A DNA stretch of 18,459 bases from an uncultured Eubacterium sp. (lineage in GTDB: Bacteria; Bacillota; Clostridia; Lachnospirales; Lachnospiraceae): positions 1-18,459 of the forward strand of contig CAKRKO010000052.1 in the NCBI GenBank assembly GCA_934358495.1, given 5' to 3'. Shown here one piece after another: positions 1 to 6,836 of this stretch. Within the stretch, counting starts at the first letter, position 1; the number at the start of each line of letters is the position of its first letter. A program made the translations under genes and the position numbers. The notes below the pieces were generated by a model that was not told where the DNA came from, did no database searches, and was given only the letters and a program-made list of their open reading frames with translations.

Positions 1-492
1 CAGGAAATGGAATATGTACGGAGTTACCTGGTATTACAGCAGTTCCGCTACGAAGACTGTCTGAGCGTATCGATCACAATTCCGGATACAGTGGCAGAAC
101 TCTACATTCCCCGTTTTACCCTGCAGCCACTGGTGGAAAATGCCATCAAACACGGTATGATCTCCCCGGATGATCCATTCGCCATTGATCTGGAGATTTT
201 TATCTGGGAACATACACTGCATATCCGGATTGGAAATGACGGCACCAGCATCTCTCTGGAACAGATGAAAACGCTTCTGGATTTTGATGCTTCCAGACAG
301 GAACTGCTGGATTTTGACCAGAAAAGCTACGGTGTGCAAAATATACAGCGCCGCATACAAATTCTCTGTGGGATTTCCTATGGTCTTTCCTACGAGATAC
401 AAAATAACCGTACCTGGTGTGATCTAACGCTTCCGGTTCTTGAACATGATCCATCTGAGAAAAAAGATAACATCAACTTGAACGCAGAATAA
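1..492 (+). CDS. Sensor histidine kinase, LytS/YesM type, C-terminal part (5' end outside window)
   Basis: This is the catalytic end of a membrane sensor kinase that would phosphorylate a partner response regulator. The frame is open from base 1 (Gln-Glu-Met...), so the ATG at position 7 is almost certainly internal. The visible part starts in the dimerisation/phosphoacceptor helix region (YVRSYLVLQQFRY) and has the ATP-binding N-box LVENAIKHG at about residues 42-50, a G-box-like IGNDG, and a second glycine motif YGVQNIQRR. These are typical of the HisKA_7TM/His_kinase family that pairs with LytTR or AraC-type regulators. The stop codon and the last residues (NAE) lie inside a 74-nt repeat (479-552), so the native C-terminus may have been altered. 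The gene converges on the YesN-type regulator at 937-1785, which is an unusual arrangement if they are partners; the cognate regulator may lie upstream of the window. Confidence 0.88.
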   Translation, partial: QEMEYVRSYLVLQQFRYEDCLSVSITIPDTVAELYIPRFTLQPLVENAIKHGMISPDDPFAIDLEIFIWEHTLHIRIGNDGTSISLEQMKTLLDFDASRQELLDFDQKSYGVQNIQRRIQILCGISYGLSYEIQNNRTWCDLTLPVLEHDPSEKKDNINLNAE

Positions 493-552
493 GCATTCCC
501 CCGCTTCAAGTACGTAGAGCACTAAGCGGTGGGTAAGGGAGATGCTTATGTC
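479..552 (+). repeat. 74-nt palindromic repeat, copy 1 (sense to the kinase gene)
   Basis: This copy starts TGAACGCAGAATAAGCATTC and ends GATGCTTATGTC. The ends are complementary (AATAAGCAT with ATGCTTATg), followed inwards by a C-run/G-run pair, then CCGCTT with AAGCGG, then an apical hairpin closed around GTAGA. It differs from copy 2 (2229-2302, opposite strand) at about 6 of 74 positions. The TAA in its first 14 bases ends the kinase gene. Confidence 0.85.
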
Positions 553-564
553 CTCTTTACCATA

Positions 565-630
565 AAAAGCACCCATAGGAAGAGTTGCTCCTTTTCTGAG
601 CTTCTCTCCTGTGAGTGCTTTTCACTTTTT
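565..630 (+). terminator. Probable intrinsic terminator of the kinase gene
   Basis: AAAAGCAC (565-572) pairs with GTGCTTTT (615-622). The stem continues inwards with CATAGGA (574-580) against TCCTGTG (607-613, one G-U pair) and GAG (582-584) against CTC (604-606). A T-run (626-630) follows three bases after the stem. The orientation fits termination of the kinase transcript. Confidence 0.6.
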
Positions 631-717
631 ATCTCAGTCTGAGTTGACACTCCCACTTCTGCAAGTGGTGAGTAATAACAAATCTTTCTCAGTGGGAGTT
701 CAACCTCCGACTGAGAT
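631..717 (+). other. 87-nt strong hairpin with an alternative internal hairpin
   Basis: ATCTCAGTC (631-639) pairs perfectly with GACTGAGAT (709-717). It continues with GAG/CTC (641-643 with 705-707), TTG/CAA (644-646 with 701-703) and ACTCCCACT/AGTGGGAGT (649-657 with 691-699), about 24 bp in all. The left arm can instead form a local hairpin CCACTT-ctgc-AAGTGG (653-668), which excludes the long pairing. No protein-coding explanation was found. It could be an RNA switch or the end of a mobile element. Confidence 0.6.
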
Positions 718-731
718 CAACGCTCCGCGAG

Positions 732-766
732 GGCGCACATTGTCTGGGAGACAATGGTTTTGCGCC
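732..766 (+). other. Hairpin of 13 bp in the kinase/yesN-type intergenic region
   Basis: GGCGCA (732-737) pairs with TGCGCC (761-766), and ATTGTCT (739-745) pairs with AGACAAT (749-755) around a GGG loop. It lies directly between the 87-nt hairpin and the 85-nt repeat, as part of a continuous structured stretch. Confidence 0.55.
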
Positions 767-785
767 GACCGAAACGAAGTGTAGA

Positions 786-870
786 GTGCAGTGATTCTGA
801 GATGAATATGCCAGCTTACGCTGACCAGAATCACGCACCAAGTCTCACGTGCGTTCGACTTGAATATTTG
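786..870 (+). repeat. 85-nt structured repeat, copy A
   Basis: This is nearly identical (about 4-5 mismatches) to the reverse complement of 10944-11028. Internal structure: GTGATTCTG pairs with CAGAATCAC, enclosing a small hairpin CAGC-TTAC-GCTG. Downstream, CGCAC can pair with GTGCG, or alternatively CAAGTC with GACTTG. A short open frame runs through it, but it has no ribosome binding site and appears to be a by-product of the repeat. Confidence 0.8.
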
Positions 871-936
871 CTTTCCGAATTCTGTTTTTGCCCCGGCTTG
901 TTTTTCTCTTCTTATCTATTGATTTCCCGTTTGTGT

Positions 937-1785
937 TTAACTTCCTGCTTTTTTACGGAACTCTGAAAGTGTTTCTCCTGTATTTCGCTTGAAAATCTGT
1001 GAAAAATAAGTGTAGTCATTGTAGCCTACTTCCACGGAAATCTCATACATTTTCATATCCGTATGCAGAAGCAACTCTTTTGCTTTTTCAATACGCAGAT
1101 TCGTCATGTACTGAAGAATGGTCACCTTCTGTTCCTTTTTAAACACATCACACAGATAACTTTTATTGACATTGATATGTGCTGCCACATCCGTCAGGGA
1201 AATATTCTCGTTGTAATGTCTGCGGATATAATACAGGGCATCTCGCACAATCTTCGTAGGAGACTGCTCACCTTCTTTCGCCAGTACACCGGGACGCTGT
1301 GCCACATTGGCAGGCTGCACGGAAGAGACGGCATGTTTCACTTCCTTTTCTCCCACAAGCCCCCTGGCATATCCGTCCAGCACCTGATAATAGGCTGCCT
1401 GTCCGAGCTTTGCCTCCAGGCGTTCATACATTCGGTGCAGCATATCTCCAAAATCAGTTTTTTTAATCGGTTTTAGCAAATAGTCACTGACTCCAATCTG
1501 CATGGCAGTCTGCGCATAAGAAAAATCACGGTATCCGGACAAAATTACAATTTCACTTTCCGGAAGGATTTCCTTGGCCCGTCTTGCAAATTCCAGACCA
1601 TCCATCTGAGGCATCCGCACATCGGTAATGATCAGATGCGGGCGCAGATCCGGCAATGCATCCAACGCTTTCAGAGAGTCCACAAAAGCTCCCTTGATGA
1701 CAAATCCAAAATCTTCCTTCTGACAAAGCTTCTGAATTCCCTGTAATACGATTTTTTCATCATCCAGTATCACCATTGAATACAT
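937..1785 (-). CDS. YesN-type response regulator (receiver + AraC HTH)
   Basis: This is a two-component response regulator of 282 aa that binds DNA through a C-terminal AraC-family domain. The receiver domain spans about residues 1-120, with acidic pocket D8-D9, phosphoacceptor D55 (in LIITDVRMPQMDG), S83 and K105 (LLKP), all at the expected places. A linker of about 60 residues leads to the double helix-turn-helix (about 185-280; LTDVAAHINVNKSYL and EISVEVGYNDYTYFSQIFK). YesN-type proteins usually work with a YesM/LytS-like kinase and control sugar or peptide uptake genes. Here the nearest kinase fragment (1-492) converges on it. The ATG start is supported by GAGGAGGTGA seven bases upstream. 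A 76-aa gene lies 96 nt upstream on the same strand, so co-transcription is possible. The target is unknown. Confidence 0.93.
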   Translation of the reverse strand: MYSMVILDDEKIVLQGIQKLCQKEDFGFVIKGAFVDSLKALDALPDLRPHLIITDVRMPQMDGLEFARRAKEILPESEIVILSGYRDFSYAQTAMQIGVSDYLLKPIKKTDFGDMLHRMYERLEAKLGQAAYYQVLDGYARGLVGEKEVKHAVSSVQPANVAQRPGVLAKEGEQSPTKIVRDALYYIRRHYNENISLTDVAAHINVNKSYLCDVFKKEQKVTILQYMTNLRIEKAKELLLHTDMKMYEISVEVGYNDYTYFSQIFKRNTGETLSEFRKKAGS

Positions 1786-1881
1786 ACCGTCACCTCCTCG
1801 TATAATATCTAATAACCAGTTCTCCCCATCTATAATCCGGAAAAAGATAACTCATAGAAATCATCTTCCATTTTCTGTCGA

Positions 1882-2112
1882 TCAGCCATTCAGATCTTTC
1901 AGACTCTGGAACAGCTCAATATCAGACTGCTGTACACGCATATTTGTTGTCATCGGTTCCTCCCCCGGTCTGGTCACGGTAATCTCGATCACGGTGCCTT
2001 CCTGCACCCCACCGGTTAAGACTTTACGGAAAAATGCCGCAAATTTCGGATGGTTGCTCACAAACTGATTTTTTGCTTTCATTACTTTCATAGCTGCTGC
2101 CGGGTTTATCAT
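1882..2112 (-). CDS. Small conserved-looking protein of unknown function (76 aa)
   Basis: I do not recognise a named family. The 76-aa product starts MINPAAAMKVMKAKNQF and is rich in basic residues in its first half (HPKFAAFFRKVL). Its second half alternates like beta strands (GTVIEITVTRPG, TTNMRVQQSD). It has no signal peptide or membrane segment. The frame stays open upstream to 2313, but that part only translates the 74-nt repeat and its flank. The ATG at 2112 has GAAGGAAAC just upstream and is preferred. A good promoter (TTGACT-N17-TAGGAT, 2304-2332) precedes it, giving a leader of about 185 nt full of hairpins. The yesN-type regulator follows 96 nt downstream in the same direction, so the two may share a transcript. 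Confidence 0.72.
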   Translation of the reverse strand: MINPAAAMKVMKAKNQFVSNHPKFAAFFRKVLTGGVQEGTVIEITVTRPGEEPMTTNMRVQQSDIELFQSLKDLNG

Positions 2113-2228
2113 ACTCTGTTTCCTTCTTTCTACATTTATGTAAAGCGGACATTCGTAATCCGCTCTCGCTACTTGCTCATGAATGCAGTCGCTTTGCGAC
2201 CTGTCAGTGGGCGTTTTTAGCTTCCACT
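2113..2228 (-). other. Structured leader upstream of the 76-aa gene
   Basis: Several hairpins follow one another. GTCAGTGG (2203-2210) pairs with CCACTGAC (2224-2231). GTCGC-ttt-GCGAC lies at 2188-2200. GCGGA (2145-2149) pairs with TCCGC (2159-2163). TACAT-tt-ATGTA lies at 2131-2142, close to the ribosome binding site. With repeat copy 2 at its 5' end, the predicted transcript leader is almost entirely structured. No known riboswitch class was recognised. Confidence 0.5.
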
Positions 2229-2302
2229 GACATAAGCATCCCCTTTCCCCACCGCTTAGTGCTCTACGCGCTTGAAGCCGGGGAATGCTTATTCTGCGTT
2301 CA
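2229..2302 (-). repeat. 74-nt palindromic repeat, copy 2
   Basis: This is the full-length copy on the minus strand, about 6 of 74 positions different from copy 1. It lies between the M20 gene (upstream) and the 76-aa gene (downstream), in the same orientation as both. The predicted promoter for the 76-aa gene abuts its start, so transcription would begin within the repeat. Confidence 0.85.
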
Positions 2303-2303
2303 A

Positions 2304-2332
2304 ATCCTATCACTTTCCCCTGAAAAAGTCAA
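2304..2332 (-). promoter_or_regulatory. Promoter of the 76-aa gene
   Basis: On the minus strand, -35 TTGACT (2327-2332) and -10 TAGGAT (2304-2309) are separated by exactly 17 bp. The sequence lies in the short spacer between repeat copies 3 and 2, and the start point would fall inside copy 2. Confidence 0.55.
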
Positions 2333-2350
2333 TTATCTTAATATGATCAC

Positions 2351-2402
2351 ACCACTTAGTGCTCTACACACTTGAAACGGAGATTGCTTATTCTGCGTTC
2401 AT
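2351..2402 (-). repeat. 74-nt repeat family, copy 3 (degenerate, truncated)
   Basis: On the minus strand it reads GAACGCAGAATAAGCAATCT, then TTTCAAGTGTGTAGAGCACT and AAGTGGTG. This matches the first two thirds of copies 1 and 2, but the closing arm is lost. It lies in the 3' end of the M20 gene, where the coding frame runs through it for 14 codons before stopping at 2356. Confidence 0.75.
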
Positions 2403-3765
2403 ATAGTTTCTTATATAACAAGAAACCTTTCCCCAATACTTCTTCATCAAAATCAAACACAGATTCATGATGCAGGCCTTTTATCTTTGCACCCAAAAGC
2501 ATATATACAGCCTTTCCGCCCTGCTGTTCTACCATATCCATGAACACGGCTCCATCGTCACTGGCTCCAAAGTCTTTCGTCAATATATAATTTGAAAAAA
2601 CACCGGTTTGTTTTGCCGCTGCCAATACGTTCTGACTGAGTTCTTCATCACTGACCGCACTGACGCTTTCTCCCTGAAACCGTACTTCATATGTGACACC
2701 ATACGTTTTGGCCGCCTGCTCGATACAGGAAAGTGCCTGCTCTTTCATATACGTATTTAATTCGCCTTTTTCCCCTCTCGTTTCCACGATCATTTTTGCA
2801 TGCGCCGGAATCGTATTGCGTGCTTCTCCGGCTTCTAATTTTCCAACATTCAACCGTGTGATTCCTGTTTCCGGCCGCGGAAATGCCTGCATATCCATAG
2901 TTGCCTTTGCCGCAGACAACAACGCATTCCGCCCCCGCTCCGGTGCTAACCCCGCATGTGCACTTTTTCCGGTAAAAGTCACATCAAACTTACTGGTCGC
3001 AAGAAACCCTTTTGCCCCCGCCACAAACGTATCCTCCTGGGCAAACCCAATATGGCAGCAATACAACTCATCTATTTTTCCAAAATTCCACTGGTGACGG
3101 AACGCAAAGGCGCCACGAACACCTTCCTCTGCCGGTTGGAAAATAAACATATATCGGCCGCACACTTCTGATTGTATTTCGTCCTGCATGCTCTGCACTG
3201 ATTTCTGATTTGGCACTTCTCCCACATTTTTCACAGATTTGCTATATTGTTCTGCCACATACTCTGCAAAAGCCAGTCCAAGTGCCATATGGCCGTCATG
3301 TCCGCATGCATGAGAAACACCTTCATTTTGAGAGAGAAACTGCTCTTTTACCGGAACTCTGTCCGCATCTGTACATTCTGCCACTGTCAGTGCATCCATG
3401 TCAAAACGAAAGGCCTTCGTTTTTCCTTTCCGTTTTGTATCCAGAATGGCCACAACTCCCGTACGATGATCCATCCGTGCCATCCAGACCGCAACTTTTT
3501 CTTCCGATATTCCCTGCACTTTTGCCAGCTTCACCGCACGCTGCTCCCAAAGTGTTATTTCCGTCTCCGTTGGCGGATCCATTAACTCTTCCTTATTTAA
3601 AATTTCTCTGCCAACATACACTTCAAAACCTGCCTTCTCCAGATGCTCCGCAATAAAAATCGTTGCAAAAAAAGTCAGCCACCCCGGTTCCGGATATTTA
3701 TGAAACAACCGCCGATATACAATTACTTTTTTCATCCATATGTCCCGTTCAATCACTACTTTCAC
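2356..3765 (-). CDS. M20-family amidohydrolase/peptidase (AbgB-like)
   Basis: This is a cytoplasmic zinc-dependent amidohydrolase of 469 aa that probably cleaves an amide-linked amino acid (aminobenzoyl-glutamate-like or N-acyl substrate). Metal-site motifs are visible: D122/D124 in FRFDMDAL, HACGHDGH at about 152-159, PAEEG at 211-215, H238, and HHESVFDFDE near the C-terminus. The SAHAGLAPERG stretch marks the dimerisation domain. An extra segment of about 25-30 residues around 175-202 (SKSVKNVGEV...) looks like an insertion. The start is GTG at 3765, backed by AGAGGAAAAGA. It follows pepD by 43 nt and belongs to the same gene cluster. The last 14 residues or so (RRISNL...CVEH) are translated from repeat copy 3, so the native C-terminus has probably been extended or replaced. 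The exact substrate is not determinable. Confidence 0.88.
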   Translation of the reverse strand: MKVVIERDIWMKKVIVYRRLFHKYPEPGWLTFFATIFIAEHLEKAGFEVYVGREILNKEELMDPPTETEITLWEQRAVKLAKVQGISEEKVAVWMARMDHRTGVVAILDTKRKGKTKAFRFDMDALTVAECTDADRVPVKEQFLSQNEGVSHACGHDGHMALGLAFAEYVAEQYSKSVKNVGEVPNQKSVQSMQDEIQSEVCGRYMFIFQPAEEGVRGAFAFRHQWNFGKIDELYCCHIGFAQEDTFVAGAKGFLATSKFDVTFTGKSAHAGLAPERGRNALLSAAKATMDMQAFPRPETGITRLNVGKLEAGEARNTIPAHAKMIVETRGEKGELNTYMKEQALSCIEQAAKTYGVTYEVRFQGESVSAVSDEELSQNVLAAAKQTGVFSNYILTKDFGASDDGAVFMDMVEQQGGKAVYMLLGAKIKGLHHESVFDFDEEVLGKGFLLYKKLYERRISNLRFKCVEH

Positions 3766-3808
3766 TCTTTTCCTCTTTGTTTATGCTTTGTCACCGCCAG
3801 CAATAATT

Positions 3809-5260
3809 TCAATATTTCAGTTTTTTCAATACTGCCAGCGTCAACTCCCAATTCCGTTTCACCGAAGAAATACTGAGCCTCTCCCTGGTCGTATGAATGT
3901 CATTCATCTGAGGTCCGTAGGAAACACAATCCAGTCCCGGCAGTTTTTCACAGAAAATACCGCACTCTACACCGGCATGAATCGCTGCTGTCTCTGGCTT
4001 TTTCCCGGTAATTTCCTCGTACGTCTCAATCATCATCGTACGGATCTTTGAATCCGGTTGATACTCCCAGGCCGGATACACGCCGGAAATTTTGCAATAT
4101 CCTCCTAATACCTTTGTCAAATGCTCCAACTGACTCATCAGCCACTCTTTTTCACTGGTTACACTGCTTCGCACGGAAAATGTCATGGAAATTTCTTCTT
4201 CTGTCTGCGACAGGATTCCCATATTTAATGAAGTCTGTACGCTGTCTGGAAACTCTGGAATCCGCTTTTGTACGCCATTTGGCAAATGGATCAGAAGAGC
4301 CATGAACTTCTGCGCTGTTTCTTTATCCAAAGTTTTATATTCTCCACACGCTTTTTTCTCCGCATAAATGTGCAGATCAGGATCAGTAAAATGATATTCC
4401 TTTTTTAATATTGTTTCAAATGAAGAAACTGCTTCTTCAAATACAGCAATATTATCTGTCGGAACAACCAGTACTGCATCACACTGTTTTGCAATGGCAT
4501 TGTCTTTCTCACCTCCATTTGCAGAAACAATAGATAAACCTGTTTTTTCCATACAGTAAGCCAGGAAACGGCCAAAAATCTTATTTGCATTTGCACGTTC
4601 TTTGGCAATTTCCATACCGGAATGTCCACCGAGCAAGCCATCCATGTGCCACTCATATAACTGCCCAGCCACACTTTCTTTATGCAATGGCAGGCAGCAT
4701 GTCACAGTAGCAGCGCCGGCACAGCCAATCAAAAAGATGCCATCATCCTCAGAATCTATATTCATCAGTATTTGTCCTTTCAGATCAGAAGCATCCAATT
4801 CTGTTGCGCCCGTCAGTCCAACTTCCTCTCCAACTGTGAAAACGGCTTCCAGTGCCGGATGCGGAATATCATCTGCTGCCAGAATCGCCAGTGCATAGGC
4901 AACTGCAATACCATCATCCCCGCCAAGAGACGTTCCTTTCGCCTGCACCCAGTCACCATCAATTTCCGGTAACAATCCGGCTTTTTCCAGATCCAGCGTG
5001 CAATCTGAATCTTTGACTGCGACCATATCCATGTGTCCCTGCAAGATCACCGTCGGTGCCTTCTCATATCCCTTAGTGGCATCCTTCCAGATGATTACAT
5101 TGCCACACTTCTCCTGGCGGCATTTCAGACCATGTTCTTTTGCAAAGTTCACACAGTAATCACTGATCTGCTGTGTATTACCTGAGCCATGTGGAATATT
5201 GCAAATATCTTCAAAATAGGAAAATACCTCCTTCGGCTCTAAATTTTCTAATACTCTCAT
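3809..5260 (-). CDS. pepD: Aminoacyl-histidine dipeptidase (peptidase D, M20C)
   Basis: This is a cytosolic metallodipeptidase that hydrolyses dipeptides such as Xaa-His (carnosine-type) and cysteinylglycine. The 483-aa length is normal for PepD. Visible motifs: HMDMV (metal-binding H76, D78), SLGGDDG (bridging D at about 115), GEEVGLTG (catalytic and ligand Glu at 145-146), NIDSED (about 168-173), and a C-terminal MNDIHTTRE with the last metal-binding His. The start ATG has GAGGGAAC upstream. It sits between an NSS amino-acid transporter (109 nt upstream) and an M20 amidohydrolase (43 nt downstream), all on the same strand. This suggests a unit that imports amino acids or peptides and hydrolyses small peptides. 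Confidence 0.95.
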   Translation of the reverse strand: MRVLENLEPKEVFSYFEDICNIPHGSGNTQQISDYCVNFAKEHGLKCRQEKCGNVIIWKDATKGYEKAPTVILQGHMDMVAVKDSDCTLDLEKAGLLPEIDGDWVQAKGTSLGGDDGIAVAYALAILAADDIPHPALEAVFTVGEEVGLTGATELDASDLKGQILMNIDSEDDGIFLIGCAGAATVTCCLPLHKESVAGQLYEWHMDGLLGGHSGMEIAKERANANKIFGRFLAYCMEKTGLSIVSANGGEKDNAIAKQCDAVLVVPTDNIAVFEEAVSSFETILKKEYHFTDPDLHIYAEKKACGEYKTLDKETAQKFMALLIHLPNGVQKRIPEFPDSVQTSLNMGILSQTEEEISMTFSVRSSVTSEKEWLMSQLEHLTKVLGGYCKISGVYPAWEYQPDSKIRTMMIETYEEITGKKPETAAIHAGVECGIFCEKLPGLDCVSYGPQMNDIHTTRERLSISSVKRNWELTLAVLKKLKY

Positions 5261-5334
5261 TCCAGTTCCCTCTTTCTAATTTTTCAGCTGCCTGTTTTTT
5301 ACGAACAGTAGTCATCTTTTCTTACAATAAGTCA

Positions 5335-5359
5335 GAGCCATGCAACAATGACATGGCTC
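5335..5359 (-). other. Hairpin between the NSS transporter and pepD
   Basis: GAGCCATG (5335-5342) pairs perfectly with CATGGCTC (5352-5359) around a 9-nt loop. On the minus strand it lies just after the transporter stop codon. There is no clear U-run after it (TGACTTATTG), so it may be a weak terminator or an mRNA-stabilising hairpin that sets different levels for transporter and peptidases. Confidence 0.45.
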
Positions 5360-5369
5360 CAAAACTTCA

Positions 5370-6836
5370 TTATTTCTCTTTTTTCTTTAAAGAAGACAGG
5401 GTAAAGATTATGATCAGCAGTGCAGCGGCAAAAGCCAGCCAGCCTGTCAAAACTTTCGGTCCCATCTTTGCAAAGGTGTCATAATATCCCTTCAGGTATA
5501 CCACAACAATGATCGCCGGAAGGATGTAAGTCATATAAAACTGAAGTTTATTGGAAATCTTCAGACCTTTTCCTGCATTTGCCTCCTTACGGAAATTATC
5601 CCATCCCCATCCGTTTTTCTTTACACAGAACAGGACAAAAATCATACTTCCAAGCGGAAGCAGGTTATAGGATACAAGGAAATCCTCCAGATCCATCACA
5701 GTGCTTCCTGCGCCCATTGGCTCAAATCCGGATAACAGATTAAATCCAAGTACCGCCGGCAGAGACAGTGCAATGATCAGTACAATGTTGAACAATACTG
5801 CTTTTTTTCTGTTCCAGCCTCCCATATCCATATAAAAAGAAATAATATTTTCAAATACGGCAATGATGGTAGACAGGGCTGCAAAGGACATAAATATGAA
5901 GAAACAGGCTCCCCATATTCTTCCGCCTGCCATATTGTTAAATACGTTTGGCAAGGTGATAAACAGCAGGGATGGACCTGCATCCGGTTGTACACCATAT
6001 GCAAAACATGCCGGAATAATGATAAATCCTGCCATTAATGCTACAAAAGTATCCAGAATAACAATATTTTTTGCCTCACCCGGAATGGAATGCTCCCGTT
6101 TCTGGTAGCTTCCGAAAATTTCCATGGCTCCGATACCAACGCTCAACGTGAAGAATGCATGTGTCATGGCATCAAATACTACTGCGCCCAGTCCGCGGCT
6201 CTTAATCGCATCCAGGTTCGGAACGAGATAGAATTTCACACCTTCCATGGCATTTGGCAATACAAGGGAATGAATTGCCAGAACAACGATCAGTACGATC
6301 AGAATACTCATCATGACTTTCATGATTTTTTCCATACCGCCCTGCAAGCCCAATGCACAGATGCCAAAAGCGATCAAAACTGCCAGGATCATCCAGCCAA
6401 CCATAGTGCCCGGTGAAGCCAGCATATCAGAAAAAGCACCGCCAACTTCATCCGCAGACATCGTTGCCAGTTTTCCGCTGGCACTGCGGTAAATGTAAAA
6501 CAGCATCCAGCCGCCAACCATAGTATAAAACATCATCAGCAGATAGTTTCCCAAAATAGAAAACCATTTGAAATGATGCCATTTCGTTCCTTCCGGCTCC
6601 AGCTTCTCATAAGCCTTAGATGCACCCAGACGGCTGCCGCGGCCAACCGCAAACTCACTGATCAGGATTGGCAATCCAAGAATTGTCAAAAATACCAGAT
6701 AGATCAGAATAAATGCTGCGCCTCCGTTCTGCCCGCAAATATAGGGGAATTTCCACACATTTCCCAGTCCGACTGCGCACCCGGCCGAAACAAGTATGAA
6801 TCCCAGACGGGATCCGAATTTATCTCTTTCTTTCAT
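5370..6836 (-). CDS. Sodium-dependent amino-acid transporter, NSS/SNF family
   Basis: This is a membrane symporter of the neurotransmitter:sodium symporter family (LeuT/MhsT-like), expected to bring in amino acids with sodium. It has 488 aa with about 11-12 hydrophobic segments. The hallmark first segment is present (SAGCAVGLGNVWKFPY followed by GQNGGAAFILIY), including the unwound GNVW region that lines the sodium and substrate sites. TM6-like (FDAMTHAFFTLSVGIGAMEIFGSY) and TM8-like (FFIFMSFAALSTIIAVFEN) segments follow, and the protein ends with a basic tail. The start ATG lies inside the end of the upstream GNAT-like gene (17-nt overlap), with AAAGGAGAGG upstream, so the two are probably translationally coupled. 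The exact amino acid cannot be read from sequence. Confidence 0.93.
   Translation of the reverse strand: MKERDKFGSRLGFILVSAGCAVGLGNVWKFPYICGQNGGAAFILIYLVFLTILGLPILISEFAVGRGSRLGASKAYEKLEPEGTKWHHFKWFSILGNYLLMMFYTMVGGWMLFYIYRSASGKLATMSADEVGGAFSDMLASPGTMVGWMILAVLIAFGICALGLQGGMEKIMKVMMSILIVLIVVLAIHSLVLPNAMEGVKFYLVPNLDAIKSRGLGAVVFDAMTHAFFTLSVGIGAMEIFGSYQKREHSIPGEAKNIVILDTFVALMAGFIIIPACFAYGVQPDAGPSLLFITLPNVFNNMAGGRIWGACFFIFMSFAALSTIIAVFENIISFYMDMGGWNRKKAVLFNIVLIIALSLPAVLGFNLLSGFEPMGAGSTVMDLEDFLVSYNLLPLGSMIFVLFCVKKNGWGWDNFRKEANAGKGLKISNKLQFYMTYILPAIIVVVYLKGYYDTFAKMGPKVLTGWLAFAAALLIIIFTLSSLKKKEK

Noticed and set aside
754..966. Open frame of 70 codons on the plus strand through the 85-nt repeat
   Set aside because: It has no ribosome binding site, it runs through hairpins and overlaps the yesN-type gene end. 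The same peptide pattern at 10944-11028 follows from the DNA repeat.
2113..2313. 67-codon N-terminal extension of the 76-aa protein
   Set aside because: It is a translation of repeat copy 2 and the structured leader. The promoter lies inside or upstream of it, and the ATG at 2112 has a clear ribosome binding site.
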